From Desulfobacteraceae bacterium UBA2174 (GTDB lineage: Bacteria > Desulfobacterota > Desulfobacteria > Desulfobacterales > UBA2174): DNA of 64,000 bases. Below, one piece after another: positions 48,092 to 57,391 of the stretch (position 1 is its first letter; each line of letters opens with the position of its first letter). The stretch is taken from the NCBI GenBank assembly GCA_002327445.1, contig DCWA01000041.1, forward strand, positions 121,025-185,024. Direction: 5' to 3'. A program made the position numbers and the translations under genes. Below the pieces are notes generated by a model. The model ran no database searches. It was not told the DNA's origin and saw nothing but the letters and a program-made list of their open reading frames with translations.

Positions 48092-50307
48092 ACCGTAAAA
48101 AAAGGCGGCTGACACTCTACCTGATTTTCACCCTGGTGCTGCTGGCGGTTCTTGTCGGCTACCGGATCTATCTCTTCGTCCGCGAGACGGATTACCAGGC
48201 CCTCAACGCCGAAAATATAGAACGGATCGAGACAAGACTCCCCGGTAAAACCAGTTACAAATTCGCCGTTATCGGCAATATCCGCAATTCCATGCGGATT
48301 TTCGAAAGACGTATCGCCCCTCTGATGGGCGAAAGCGGCACGGAGTTCATGATATCGGTCGGCAATGCAGTTTACGACGGCGCGGAAGGAAAGTACCGTT
48401 TGCTCTACCGCGGTTTAAAAAAGCTGAAAATTCCCTACGTGCTGTCCGCCGGGCACAACGAAATCGAAGATTTCGGGGCGGGGAAATTCTACCGGCATTT
48501 CGGGCCCTATTTCTTCTCCTTCCATCTTGCACATTCCTACTTTATTTTTCTTGATTCCACCGGGCAAACTTCCTGGACATGGCAGCTGCGCTGGTTGGAA
48601 GAACAATTGGCGGCAGCGGGGAACTACCGGTACCGATTCGTGTTCTTGAATCACTCCCTGTTTTCCCTGCCGGGCCTTGATCCGGACGAACCCCGCTATG
48701 TCCTTGAAGAGAAGCTAAGCCGGAACCTGCGGCGGCTCTTTTCCCGCTACCGGGCGACCGCGGTCTTTTCCGCCGGCTATCCCACCTTTCACGAACGCCT
48801 GCAGCAGGGCGTCCGGTATATCGTCACGGGCGGAGGCGGCGGCTTGCTCCTCGACCGCGGCGAACCCTACCAGTTCGTGAATGTCACCGTGGGCCCCGAG
48901 CAAGTGTCATTTGAAAACATCGCTGCCGGGGGCCGCCTGGGGACGATCCGGGAAAAACTGGAAACGCTCAAGCTGTATCTCCATTCGTTCTTCTACATGA
49001 ATCTTTTCAACTCGTTGCTGGTGCTGAGCATCATCAGCCTGGTGGCCTTGAAGCTCTATTCACTGATTTTGCGCCAGGAACATTTGTACCGGGATTTCAG
49101 TATCGATGAAGAAGAGCTTTCGAAAAAGCCGCTTCGGGTGGCCGTGTTCACCAACAACTACCTGCCGTTTATCGGCGGCGTGCCCCTTTCCATTGACCGG
49201 CTTTACCGGGGGCTGGTCAAGGCCGGGAGCAAGGTGAAGATTTTCGCGCCGGAATATCCAAAGCCATGGAGCGACCCTGAAGACGGCAGCGTGGTGCGAT
49301 GCCCGGCACTGTTTAACTTGCGCCTGGCCGGATTTCCCGTCGCCAATGTTTTTTCCCGCAAGATCAAGGCGGCGTTCAAGGCGTTTGACTGCGACCTGGT
49401 GCATGTGCACCATCCTTTCTGGCTCGGGAAAAAGGGGATGCGGCTGGCTAAAAAACGCGGCCTGCCGGTGGTCTTGACCTATCACACCCGGTTGGAGCGC
49501 TACACGCACTATCTCCCTTTTCCGGGCACGGCGATAAAAAATCTCGCGGCTCATTTTTTGATCAAGCGTTTCGCCAACCACTGCAACGCCATTGTTACGC
49601 CCACGCCTTCAACCGAGGAGTACCTGCGCAACCTGGGGGTCAGCGCCCTGATCGAGACCATCCCCACCGGCATCGAGATGGAGGATTACAACGGCTGGAC
49701 GCCGAAGGAGGTTCGCGAACTGCGCAGTCGCTACGCCGCAACCGACGAGCCCCTCTTGATCAGTGTTTCGCGCCTGGCCAAGGAGAAGAATCTCGACTTC
49801 CTGATCGATGGACTGGCGAAAGCGAAAGCGCAAATACACATTCCGTTCAAATGCCTGCTGGTGGGAGACGGTCCGGAAAAGACAAGGCTCGAGGAGAAGG
49901 TTGCCGCCCTCGGCTTGCGGGAGCAGGTTGTCTTTACCGGTAATCTGCCCCCCCGCGACGTCGCCCGGTGTTACCTTGCGGCCGATCTTTTCGTCTTCGC
50001 CTCCACCTCGGAAACCCAGGGCATGGTGCTGATCGAGGCGATGGCCGGCGGCTGTCCCGTTGTGGCGGTGCGGGCCAGCGGGGTGCACGACGCGGTAAGA
50101 GACGGTTACAATGGTTTAATGGTTGCTGAAAGTACCGGGAGCTGGGCCAAAGCGGTGGCAACGCTGTTGACGGACCGCCGGCGGTTGTCCGTCCTGTCCG
50201 AAAACAGCCGGGCCTTTGCCGAGGCTTTTTCCGAAGAAAAGATCGCGGCAAGGGTTTCAAGACTGTATCGGCGGGTGGTCGTCCTCGCAAAATCGGCTAA
50301 TTCCTGA
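48088..50307 (+). CDS. Degenerate metallophosphoesterase fused to a GT4 glycosyltransferase
   Basis: 739 residues. N-terminal TM (9-30), then a calcineurin-like fold (about 55-285) whose metal motifs are changed: GNIRNS for GDxH, VGNAVYDG for GD-x-D, SAGHNE for GNHE, SAGYPTFHE for GHxH. Then a second TM (about 305-330) and a GT4 domain (about 350-735) resembling diacylglycerol glucosyltransferases: FTNNYLPFIGGVPLSIDRL, VSRLAKEKNLDFLIDGL, and the STSETQGMVLIEAMAGG E-x7-E loop. It probably makes a glycolipid at the membrane while a dead phosphoesterase acts as a binding or folding domain. Coupled to UPF0104. Confidence 0.8.
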   Translation: MNRKKRRLTLYLIFTLVLLAVLVGYRIYLFVRETDYQALNAENIERIETRLPGKTSYKFAVIGNIRNSMRIFERRIAPLMGESGTEFMISVGNAVYDGAEGKYRLLYRGLKKLKIPYVLSAGHNEIEDFGAGKFYRHFGPYFFSFHLAHSYFIFLDSTGQTSWTWQLRWLEEQLAAAGNYRYRFVFLNHSLFSLPGLDPDEPRYVLEEKLSRNLRRLFSRYRATAVFSAGYPTFHERLQQGVRYIVTGGGGGLLLDRGEPYQFVNVTVGPEQVSFENIAAGGRLGTIREKLETLKLYLHSFFYMNLFNSLLVLSIISLVALKLYSLILRQEHLYRDFSIDEEELSKKPLRVAVFTNNYLPFIGGVPLSIDRLYRGLVKAGSKVKIFAPEYPKPWSDPEDGSVVRCPALFNLRLAGFPVANVFSRKIKAAFKAFDCDLVHVHHPFWLGKKGMRLAKKRGLPVVLTYHTRLERYTHYLPFPGTAIKNLAAHFLIKRFANHCNAIVTPTPSTEEYLRNLGVSALIETIPTGIEMEDYNGWTPKEVRELRSRYAATDEPLLISVSRLAKEKNLDFLIDGLAKAKAQIHIPFKCLLVGDGPEKTRLEEKVAALGLREQVVFTGNLPPRDVARCYLAADLFVFASTSETQGMVLIEAMAGGCPVVAVRASGVHDAVRDGYNGLMVAESTGSWAKAVATLLTDRRRLSVLSENSRAFAEAFSEEKIAARVSRLYRRVVVLAKSANS

Positions 50308-50385
50308 CAAACAAGGGCAGCCGCACTGTCCGGCCAGTTTCTTTAAAACATATTCCTATAATTCCGACCCGAACCATTCCCCGAC

Positions 50386-50416
50386 TTCATCCTTTCTTCA
50401 TTTTCATCGGTTACAT
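50386..50416 (+). promoter_or_regulatory. Putative response-regulator box and -10 before arnB
   Basis: TTCATCCTTTCTTCAT gives TTCAT half-sites at 50386 and 50397 (11 bp apart), within a 19-bp stretch CTTCATCCTTTCTTCATTT that recurs upstream of arnA. TTACAT (50411-50416) lies 25 bp after the first half-site. The box overlaps the likely -35 region, as for class II OmpR-type activation. Confidence 0.65.
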
Positions 50417-50495
50417 TCCCATGCCACAGCGGATCGAACCAGGGGCGCCCTCCTCGATCCGCCACCAAAACAGCGAATCTGGACGAAGGGGAAAA

Positions 50496-51647
50496 ATGAT
50501 GCGGAACACCTTTCTGCCGTTTTCCAAGCCGTGCATCAGCGAATCCGAAATCGAGGCGGTGGCCGAAGTTCTCCGTTCCGGCTGGATCACCACCGGCCCC
50601 AAGGTCGCCGAGTTTGAAGAGGCCTTTAAAGCTTACTGCGATGTCGAAGGGGCAGTGGCGCTATGTTCCGGTACGGCCGGCATGCATCTGTTGTTGGCGG
50701 CCATGGGTATCGGCCCCGGAGACGAAGTGATCACCCCCTCCATGACCTGGGTCTCCACGGTGAATCTCATCACGCTCGCCGGAGCCACGCCGGTTTTCGC
50801 CGATATCGAACGCGAGACGCTACTGGTTGCGGCGGAAACCGTTGAACCGCTCATTACCGAACGCACCCGACTGATCATCCCGGTGCATTTCGCAGGCGCC
50901 GCGGTGGATATGGACCCGTTGCGGCAACTGTCTTCGGCCAAAAACATTCCGTTGGTGGAGGACGCGGCCCATGCCGCCGGCACGGAATACCGGGGGGAAC
51001 GAATCGGCCGGCGGGGAACCGCCATCTTTTCGTTTCACCCCATCAAAAACATGACCTGCGGCGAAGGCGGGATGTTTTGTTCGGACGACCCCGGTCTTAT
51101 CGAGCATATCCGGAGGTTGAAGTTTCACGGGCTTGGCATGGACGCCTATGACCGCAACACTCAGGGGCGTTCTCCGCAGGCAGAGGTTCAGGAGCCTGGA
51201 TTCAAGTATAATTTGACCGACATGGCGGCGGTCCTTGCCTTGGGACAATTACGCCGGCTGGACGAGTTCAATCGAAAACGGGCGCTTCTGGCGCATCGCT
51301 ACCGGGAATTGTTAGCCAATATCGATGAAATCGTGCCTCTCGCCGTTCCTTCCTATCCCATGCGCCACGCCTGGCACCTGTTTGTTGTCCGTCTGGACAC
51401 AAAGCGGGTGGGCATGGACCGGGAAACCTTCATGGCGGAACTAAAAAAACGCAATATCGGTACGGGTATCCATTTTAAGGCCGTGCACAGGCAGAAATAT
51501 TACCGCGAGACATTGCAACTGCCCGAAGGCGCGCTGCCGAACACGGAGTGGAATTCGGATCGGATTTTTTCGCTCCCCCTGTTTCCGGACATGACCTTGA
51601 AGGATGTGGATGACGTTGTTGCGGCCATCAAGGAGGTGCTCGCATGA
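50496..51647 (+). CDS. arnB: UDP-4-amino-4-deoxy-L-arabinose aminotransferase
   Basis: 383 residues, fold-type I PLP enzyme of the DegT/ArnB family. PLP-lysine in FSFHPIKNMTCGEGGM, substrate segments SKPCISESEIEAVAEVLRSGWITTGPKV and HRQKYYRETL, close to E. coli ArnB. It converts UDP-L-Ara4O to UDP-L-Ara4N with glutamate. AAGGGG precedes ATG 50496; a second ATG is directly after. First gene of the arn operon behind a regulatory box. Its stop overlaps arnC (ATGA). Confidence 0.92.
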   Translation: MMRNTFLPFSKPCISESEIEAVAEVLRSGWITTGPKVAEFEEAFKAYCDVEGAVALCSGTAGMHLLLAAMGIGPGDEVITPSMTWVSTVNLITLAGATPVFADIERETLLVAAETVEPLITERTRLIIPVHFAGAAVDMDPLRQLSSAKNIPLVEDAAHAAGTEYRGERIGRRGTAIFSFHPIKNMTCGEGGMFCSDDPGLIEHIRRLKFHGLGMDAYDRNTQGRSPQAEVQEPGFKYNLTDMAAVLALGQLRRLDEFNRKRALLAHRYRELLANIDEIVPLAVPSYPMRHAWHLFVVRLDTKRVGMDRETFMAELKKRNIGTGIHFKAVHRQKYYRETLQLPEGALPNTEWNSDRIFSLPLFPDMTLKDVDDVVAAIKEVLA

Positions 51648-52657
51648 ATGCCGCGCCGGGTCTTTCCGTGGTCATTCCGGTCTATAACGAAAAAGAGAAT
51701 CTGCCTGAGCTTATTGACCGCTGTCTGGCCGCCTGCCGAAAAACCGGTCGCAGTTTCGAGATCATCCTGGTGGATGACGGCAGCAGGGACGGCTCCCGCG
51801 ATCTCATTCTCCAGGCCGCCGATCGGCACGCTGAAGTCGCCGGCGTGATTTTGAACCGCAATTACGGGCAGCACGCGGCGGTTTTCGCCGGGCTGGAGCA
51901 CAGCAAGGGCCGTATCGTCGTCACGCTGGATGCGGACCTTCAGAATCCGCCCGAAGAAATCCCCAGACTGGTCACTGAAATGGATCGCGGCCTGGATGTC
52001 GTGGGCACGGTGCGCGAAAATCGGCAGGACTCCCTATTCCGCCGCACAGCATCGGCCCTGGTCAACCGACTCGTCCGCCAGACCACCGGGGTCATGATGC
52101 ATGACTACGGCTGCATGCTCAGGGCTTACCGGCGGCCGGTTGTCGAGGCCATGCTCCAGTGTCGGGAGCGCTCCACTTTTATTCCGATCCTGGCCAACGG
52201 TTTTGCCGGCCGCACCGCCGAAATACCCGTCAAACACGCCTTGCGGGAAAACGGTAAATCCAAGTACAGCCTCTTCAAGCTGATTTCGCTTCAGTTCGAT
52301 CTGCTCACCTCCATGTCCACTTTTCCCCTGCGCCTGCTGTCGTTCATCGGTGCGCTGATTTCTCTTTGCGGCATCTCGTTCGGCGCCCTCCTCATGGTGC
52401 TTCGTTTCGTCTATGGCGCCACGTGGGCCGCCGAGGGCGTCTTCACGCTCTTCGCCTTGCTCTTCATTTTCATCGGCGCGCAGTTTGTCGGCCTCGGCCT
52501 GCTCGGCGAGTACATCGGCCGCATCTATCACGACGTGCGGGGCCGGCCCCGGTATTTTGTCGAGCACATCACCGCCGCCAGCGACCCGGCGATGTCTCGG
52601 CCCGGATGGCAAGGCAGTACGCAGCACAACTCCACGAAAAACTACCTGCACCAATGA
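51644..52657 (+). CDS. arnC: Undecaprenyl-phosphate 4-deoxy-4-formamido-L-arabinose transferase
   Basis: 337 residues. GT2 domain (SVVIPVYNEKENLPELI, ILVDDGSRDGS, VTLDADLQNPPEEI) and two C-terminal TM helices (LLSFIGALISLCGISFGALL, LFALLFIFIGAQFVGLGLL) ending with GEYIGRIYHDVRGRPRYFV, as in ArnC/DPM-type transferases. It moves L-Ara4FN to undecaprenyl phosphate. ATG overlaps the arnB stop; its TGA overlaps the next start (ATGA 52654-52657). It has an extra 25-residue tail compared with enterobacterial ArnC. Confidence 0.92.
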   Translation: MNAAPGLSVVIPVYNEKENLPELIDRCLAACRKTGRSFEIILVDDGSRDGSRDLILQAADRHAEVAGVILNRNYGQHAAVFAGLEHSKGRIVVTLDADLQNPPEEIPRLVTEMDRGLDVVGTVRENRQDSLFRRTASALVNRLVRQTTGVMMHDYGCMLRAYRRPVVEAMLQCRERSTFIPILANGFAGRTAEIPVKHALRENGKSKYSLFKLISLQFDLLTSMSTFPLRLLSFIGALISLCGISFGALLMVLRFVYGATWAAEGVFTLFALLFIFIGAQFVGLGLLGEYIGRIYHDVRGRPRYFVEHITAASDPAMSRPGWQGSTQHNSTKNYLHQ

Positions 52658-54366
52658 CGCTCGGCGGCATGAAGGTTTCCCCGGCAATAAAAAAAGCGAT
52701 CCGTGGCGAAGGCTGGCCGCGATGGGCCGGCTTTCTCCTCTTTTTCCTGATAGCCTATACATGGACCACCCCGTTTCGAGATCTTTACGGCCTGGAGATC
52801 CGCAATGCCCTCATCGCCCGCGAAATGCTCGATAACGGCGTGAGTCTCTTGCCGAAAGTATTGGGGCATTATTATCCGGATTATATGCCGCTTTATTTCT
52901 GGCTGGAGGTCCTGTTTTCCTTGCCGGCGGGCCGAGTCGGCACCTTCAGTGCGGTGCTTCCCAGCGCTCTTTCCGCGGTCGGGCTCCTGGCCCTCACCCT
53001 TTCCCTCGGAAGACGCATCGATAACCGCACGGGATGGCTTTCCGCCCTGATTTTGGCCCTCATTCCCTCCTTTTGGCGCAATGCCGGCAGCGCCACCATC
53101 GACATGCTCCTTGCCTTCTGGGCAACCGCCGCGATCCTCTGCTTTTACTGCGGCGATGCGGCCGGCGACGCAAAGAGAAGAAAAGCCTTCGCCTGCGGGG
53201 CGCTGCTCTCGCTACTGGCGGCGTTCATGGTCAAGGGCGCCATCGGGATTGTTTTGCCGGCGTTTTCCTGGAGCGGGTATCTTCTGTTGAACCGCCGGTG
53301 GAAAGATTTCTTTTTCTTCGGCGCCGCGATGACGGCTGTCGGCCTGCTGTGCCTGGGAGCGGAATTTTCGCTCGCTTACATCGCCGGCGGCAGGGAACTG
53401 GTCGGCGACATGATCCGAATGCAGGTGACCGGAAGACTGCGACAGGCGAACAAGCCGTTTTTTTATTATTTTCTCTGTCTCTTGGAAATCGGGGGACTCT
53501 GGTGGGGACTGATCGTTGCAGGTCTTTACGTTCCGTTGAAGGATGGACGGTTAAAGGAAGGGGGCATCCATTTTCCCAAACGGCTACCCCCCCATCCCGT
53601 AAACCGCCTAGCGCTCGCTTGGTTCATCGGCGTTTTTCTTGTTTTTTCATTCGCCGCCACCAAACACTCCCGATATCTTTTGCCGCTATATCCGCCGGCG
53701 GCCATTCTTCTGGCCGCCTTGCTGCAACACTTGTTTGTCGTAAACAACGCCTTTCGAACCGAGCGCCCCGGGAACATCATGGTCTTTTGCGCCATGGCGA
53801 TTTTATGCGCCGGCATGGTCTTTTACCCTTTATCGGGAAGATTCGGAGCCGTCCCCCCCCCGGGTATGATGATCCTCTGGCTGGCGGCGGGAATCGCCGC
53901 AGCCGGCCTGGCGACAAGATGGATCGAACCGAAGTGTCGCCTGATTGCATCAGCCTTGCTGTTGCTCGGCATCGGCCTCTCCGGGGCGGATCTCCTGATA
54001 ACGCCGGCCCTTTCGCGCCACGCCTCGGCGCACGCTTTTACCAGCGCGGCGGAAACGTCGGTCGACCCCCGCCTGCCCGTGGTCATTTTTGGCTTGGGGC
54101 GCGATGGAGACGCCTTGAAATACATTTTTTACAGCAGCCGGAATCCAAGGGCCATCCGCTTCGTGGACCGTCCGGAAGAATTGAATGCACTGCCCGAACC
54201 GTGCCTTCTGATAACGCCCCTTTCAGATGTGGCCGACCTGCCCGTGCATCGAAGGGTCCTCCGGATAGCGAAGGGAAATATCCGGTCCAAAGAACTTTAC
54301 GCCTACCGGCTCGGCCCGGAACAGGACAATACAGGCGCCTCGCCGCCTTTCTTCAACCCATTTTAG
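52654..54366 (+). CDS. GT39-type membrane glycosyltransferase, divergent ArnT paralogue
   Basis: 570 residues with about 12 TM helices. It has the ArnT/PMT-type first periplasmic loop (GLEIRNALIAREMLDNGVSLLPKVLG and PLYFWLEVLFSL) and a soluble C-terminal domain. In true ArnT the loop reads DETRYAEI; here the first Asp is Leu (LEIRNALI) and only Glu remains. It may transfer a different sugar or have lost activity. It is coupled to arnC by ATGA overlap, so it is part of the operon. The true ArnT is encoded at 57392. Confidence 0.75.
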   Translation: MTLGGMKVSPAIKKAIRGEGWPRWAGFLLFFLIAYTWTTPFRDLYGLEIRNALIAREMLDNGVSLLPKVLGHYYPDYMPLYFWLEVLFSLPAGRVGTFSAVLPSALSAVGLLALTLSLGRRIDNRTGWLSALILALIPSFWRNAGSATIDMLLAFWATAAILCFYCGDAAGDAKRRKAFACGALLSLLAAFMVKGAIGIVLPAFSWSGYLLLNRRWKDFFFFGAAMTAVGLLCLGAEFSLAYIAGGRELVGDMIRMQVTGRLRQANKPFFYYFLCLLEIGGLWWGLIVAGLYVPLKDGRLKEGGIHFPKRLPPHPVNRLALAWFIGVFLVFSFAATKHSRYLLPLYPPAAILLAALLQHLFVVNNAFRTERPGNIMVFCAMAILCAGMVFYPLSGRFGAVPPPGMMILWLAAGIAAAGLATRWIEPKCRLIASALLLLGIGLSGADLLITPALSRHASAHAFTSAAETSVDPRLPVVIFGLGRDGDALKYIFYSSRNPRAIRFVDRPEELNALPEPCLLITPLSDVADLPVHRRVLRIAKGNIRSKELYAYRLGPEQDNTGASPPFFNPF

Positions 54367-54385
54367 TGCCTTATGCGGTCGGCCC

Positions 54386-54416
54386 TTCATCCTTTCTTCA
54401 TTTGGCGCTGTTAGAG
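54386..54416 (+). promoter_or_regulatory. Putative response-regulator box and -10 before arnA
   Basis: Half-sites TTCAT at 54386 and 54397 lie in the same 19-bp CTTCATCCTTTCTTCATTT as at arnB. TTAGAG (54411-54416) is at the same 25-bp offset. It lies in a 118-bp gap inside the arn cluster, giving a second promoter for arnA-arnD-arnT-arnE. Confidence 0.65.
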
Positions 54417-54484
54417 TCCACGGCATCGCCGGCAATACTTGATCCAAATAGTCACCATCGAAAACCGTGATCGAGGAGAAAACC

Positions 54485-56497
54485 GTGAAAACAGTCGTAC
54501 TTGCTTACCATGACATCGGATGCGTCGGCATCAGAGCCCTCTTGGCCCATGGATACGAAATCCAGGCGGTCTTCACCCATGAAGACGATCCGAATGAAAA
54601 CATCTGGTTCGAGTCGGTGGCCGAACTGGCCGCGGCCAACGATATCCCGGTTTATGCGCCGGCGGATATCAACCACCCCCTCTGGGTGGAAAAAATACGG
54701 CAATTGGGGCCGGACATTCTCTTTTCATTCTACTACCGCAACATTGTGGGCAAAGAGATCCTCGAACTGCCGCAAACCGGGTGCCTCAATCTGCACGGCT
54801 CTCTCTTGCCCCGTTACCGGGGGCGCTGTCCGGTGAACTGGGTTCTGATCAACGGCGAAAAAGAGACCGGCGTCACCCTCCACTACATGACGCCGCGGCC
54901 GGATGACGGGGACATTGTCGGGCAAAAACGAGTACCCATCGACCGCAACGACACGGCCCGGAGCCTTCATGAAAAACTCGCCGACGCGGCGGCCGCGCTG
55001 CTGGACGACCTGCTGCCGAAAATCCGGGCGAACAGGGTCCAGCGCATGCCCCAGAATCCGTCCGCGGCGAGCTATTTCGGGGGGCGCCGACCGGACGACG
55101 GCGGGATCGACTGGGCGACGGACGCCGACGTCGTGCGCAACCTGGTGCGGGCGGTGACCCGCCCCTATCCGGGCGCCTTTTCCTGGCTCGGCAATCTCAA
55201 GTGCATCTTCTGGCGGGTGGATGAGGCGGAAAATCCCGGCGCTGCGTCCCCGGGCACGGTCATCGCCACGGATCCGTTGATCATCGCCTGCGGCAAGGGA
55301 GCGGTGACGGTGCATTTTGCCCAACCTGAAAACGGCGTCTACATGAGCGGGCGCCAGCTCGCCCGGGAACTCAACCTGGCGGTCGGCATGCGTTTCAACG
55401 GCCGCAAGGATACGGTGGCGGAACAGCGGCGCAAGAAGCATGTACTCATCCTCGGGGTCAACGGCTTTATCGGCAACCATCTCAGCCAACGGTTGCTCGA
55501 GAGCGGCCGGTACGAAGTCCACGGCATGGATTTGTGCGCCACCAGCATTCAGCATTTGATGGGGCATCGGGATTTCCATTTCACGGAAGGGGACATCTCG
55601 ATCATGCGGGAATGGATCGAGTATCATGTGCGCAAGTGCGACATCGTCCTGCCCCTGGTGGCCATTGCCACCCCCATGGAGTATGTCCGCAACCCCTTGC
55701 GGGTGTTCGAGCTCGATTTCGAGGAAAATCTGCGCATCGTCCGGTATTGCGTGAAGTACGGCAAACGGTTGATCTTCCCTTCGACCTCCGAGGTCTACGG
55801 CATGTGCAGCGATGACGAGTTCGACGAACGACGATCCAATTTCGTGCTGGGCCCCATCCACAAACAGCGTTGGATCTACTCCTGCGGCAAACAGATGCTC
55901 GATCGGGTGATTTGGGCCTACGGCGTCAACCAGGGCCTGGCGTTCACCCTGTTTCGCCCCTTCAACTGGATCGGGCCCAAACTCGATTCCCTGCAATCGG
56001 CCCGCATCGGCAGTTCCCGCGTGATCACGCAGTTCATCCTCAATTTGGTGGAAGGAGCCCCGATTCGACTGGTGGACGGCGGCCGGCAGAAACGTTGTTT
56101 CACCGATGTCAAGGACGGCGTGGAGTGTCTTTTCAGGATTATCGAAAACAAGAACGGCTGCTGCAGCGGCCGTATCTTCAACATCGGCAATCCGGACAAC
56201 GAATTCAGCATGCGCGAGCTCGCCGTTATGCTCCGGGAAAGATTCGCCAGCCATCCGCTGCGCAGCTTTTTCCCCCCCGACGGCGGGATCCAGTCCATCG
56301 AAGCCCGGGCGTTCTATGGCCCGGGCTACCAGGACGTGCAGCACCGGCGGCCCTCCATTCGGGAAGCACAAAGAATCCTGGCATGGCAGCCGCAGGTGCC
56401 TCTTGAGCAATCGGTCAATGAGACGCTCGATTACTTCCTCGACGATGTGGTGGGCTGCGCGCGGGAGGCATCATGTGCCGTGTCGGCCTGCGAATAG
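54485..56497 (+). CDS. arnA: Bifunctional UDP-L-Ara4N formyltransferase/UDP-GlcA C-4''-decarboxylase
   Basis: 670 residues, like E. coli ArnA (660). N-terminal formyltransferase: NLHGSLLPRYRG (Asn/His) and PDDGDIVGQ (Asp). C-terminal SDR decarboxylase: GVNGFIGNH (NAD motif), PSTSEVYGM, and Y-x3-K in WIYSCGKQML. It oxidises UDP-glucuronate to UDP-L-Ara4O and N-formylates UDP-L-Ara4N. GTG 54485 (MKTVVLAYHDIG) with GAGGAG upstream is favoured; it gives the conserved N-terminus. It overlaps arnD by 25 nt. ugd is not in the window. Confidence 0.95.
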   Translation: MKTVVLAYHDIGCVGIRALLAHGYEIQAVFTHEDDPNENIWFESVAELAAANDIPVYAPADINHPLWVEKIRQLGPDILFSFYYRNIVGKEILELPQTGCLNLHGSLLPRYRGRCPVNWVLINGEKETGVTLHYMTPRPDDGDIVGQKRVPIDRNDTARSLHEKLADAAAALLDDLLPKIRANRVQRMPQNPSAASYFGGRRPDDGGIDWATDADVVRNLVRAVTRPYPGAFSWLGNLKCIFWRVDEAENPGAASPGTVIATDPLIIACGKGAVTVHFAQPENGVYMSGRQLARELNLAVGMRFNGRKDTVAEQRRKKHVLILGVNGFIGNHLSQRLLESGRYEVHGMDLCATSIQHLMGHRDFHFTEGDISIMREWIEYHVRKCDIVLPLVAIATPMEYVRNPLRVFELDFEENLRIVRYCVKYGKRLIFPSTSEVYGMCSDDEFDERRSNFVLGPIHKQRWIYSCGKQMLDRVIWAYGVNQGLAFTLFRPFNWIGPKLDSLQSARIGSSRVITQFILNLVEGAPIRLVDGGRQKRCFTDVKDGVECLFRIIENKNGCCSGRIFNIGNPDNEFSMRELAVMLRERFASHPLRSFFPPDGGIQSIEARAFYGPGYQDVQHRRPSIREAQRILAWQPQVPLEQSVNETLDYFLDDVVGCAREASCAVSACE

Positions 56498-57390
56498 ATG
56501 TGGACACCCTGCGCGGCACCCGCATCGGGGTGCCGAACCTCGTTGCGCTGCTGCGCCGCCACCATATCCGGGCGACCTTTTTCTTTTCGGTCGGGCCGGA
56601 CAATATGGGCCGTCATCTGTGGCGCCTGGTGCGACCCGGTTTCCTGGTCAAGATGTTCCGCACACGGGCCGCCCGTCTTTACGGGTGGGATATCCTCGCG
56701 CGCGGAACCCTGTGGCCCGGCCCCGAAATCGCCCGGCGCTGCCCGGGAATCATTCGCCAAACGGCCCAAGCGGGACACGAGGTCGGGCTCCATGCCTGGG
56801 ATCATCACCGCTGGCAGGCCCGGATCGGTCAAATGGACCAGCGGGCCATAAGGGCGGAAATCGAAAAGGGCGTTGACCGGCTGGCGCGGATAACGGGTAG
56901 CGCTCCCGCCGGTTTTGCCGCCCCCGCCTGGCGGGTCACCCCCGAGGCCCTGGCGGCGTTGGAGCGATTCCCTTTTTCATACCAGTCCGATTGTCGCGGC
57001 CACAGTATCTTCCGGCCCGTCATCGGAGGCCGCCGCTATCGTCATGTCCAGGTGCCGACCACCCTGCCGACCTACGACGAACGGATCGGCCGGCAATGCA
57101 CGGCGGCAACCTACAACGAATCCTTGCTGGCCATGATCGGCCCCCATCGTCTCAACGTGTTGACCATCCATGCCGAAGTGGAGGGCATCGCCGGCCTGGC
57201 CTTGTTCGAAGATTTCCTCAACAGGGCCGGGAGGAGGGATATCGCCTTCAAGCCCCTCGGCGAATTGGCGTCTTGTGAGCGCGAACCCGCGGAATACGGC
57301 ATCCACCCGGCCGCCGTGCCCGGAAGAGACGGCTGGCTGGCCTGCCAGGCGGAAACCGCGAAGCCGGCCGAATCGGCGAGAACGATTTGA
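56473..57390 (+). CDS. arnD: 4-deoxy-4-formamido-L-arabinose-phosphoundecaprenol deformylase
   Basis: 305 residues, NodB-type polysaccharide deacetylase fold. RIDVDTLRGTRIGVPNLV and ATFFFSVGPDNMGRH, GHEVGLHAWDHHRWQ (metal His pair in HxxxH) and VTPEALAAL match ArnD. It deformylates undecaprenyl-P-L-Ara4FN on the periplasmic leaflet after flipping. ATG 56473 lies inside arnA. The last 30 residues are longer than enteric ArnD. The stop lies 1 bp before the arnT start. Confidence 0.92.
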   Translation: MCRVGLRIDVDTLRGTRIGVPNLVALLRRHHIRATFFFSVGPDNMGRHLWRLVRPGFLVKMFRTRAARLYGWDILARGTLWPGPEIARRCPGIIRQTAQAGHEVGLHAWDHHRWQARIGQMDQRAIRAEIEKGVDRLARITGSAPAGFAAPAWRVTPEALAALERFPFSYQSDCRGHSIFRPVIGGRRYRHVQVPTTLPTYDERIGRQCTAATYNESLLAMIGPHRLNVLTIHAEVEGIAGLALFEDFLNRAGRRDIAFKPLGELASCEREPAEYGIHPAAVPGRDGWLACQAETAKPAESARTI

Positions 57391-57391
57391 G

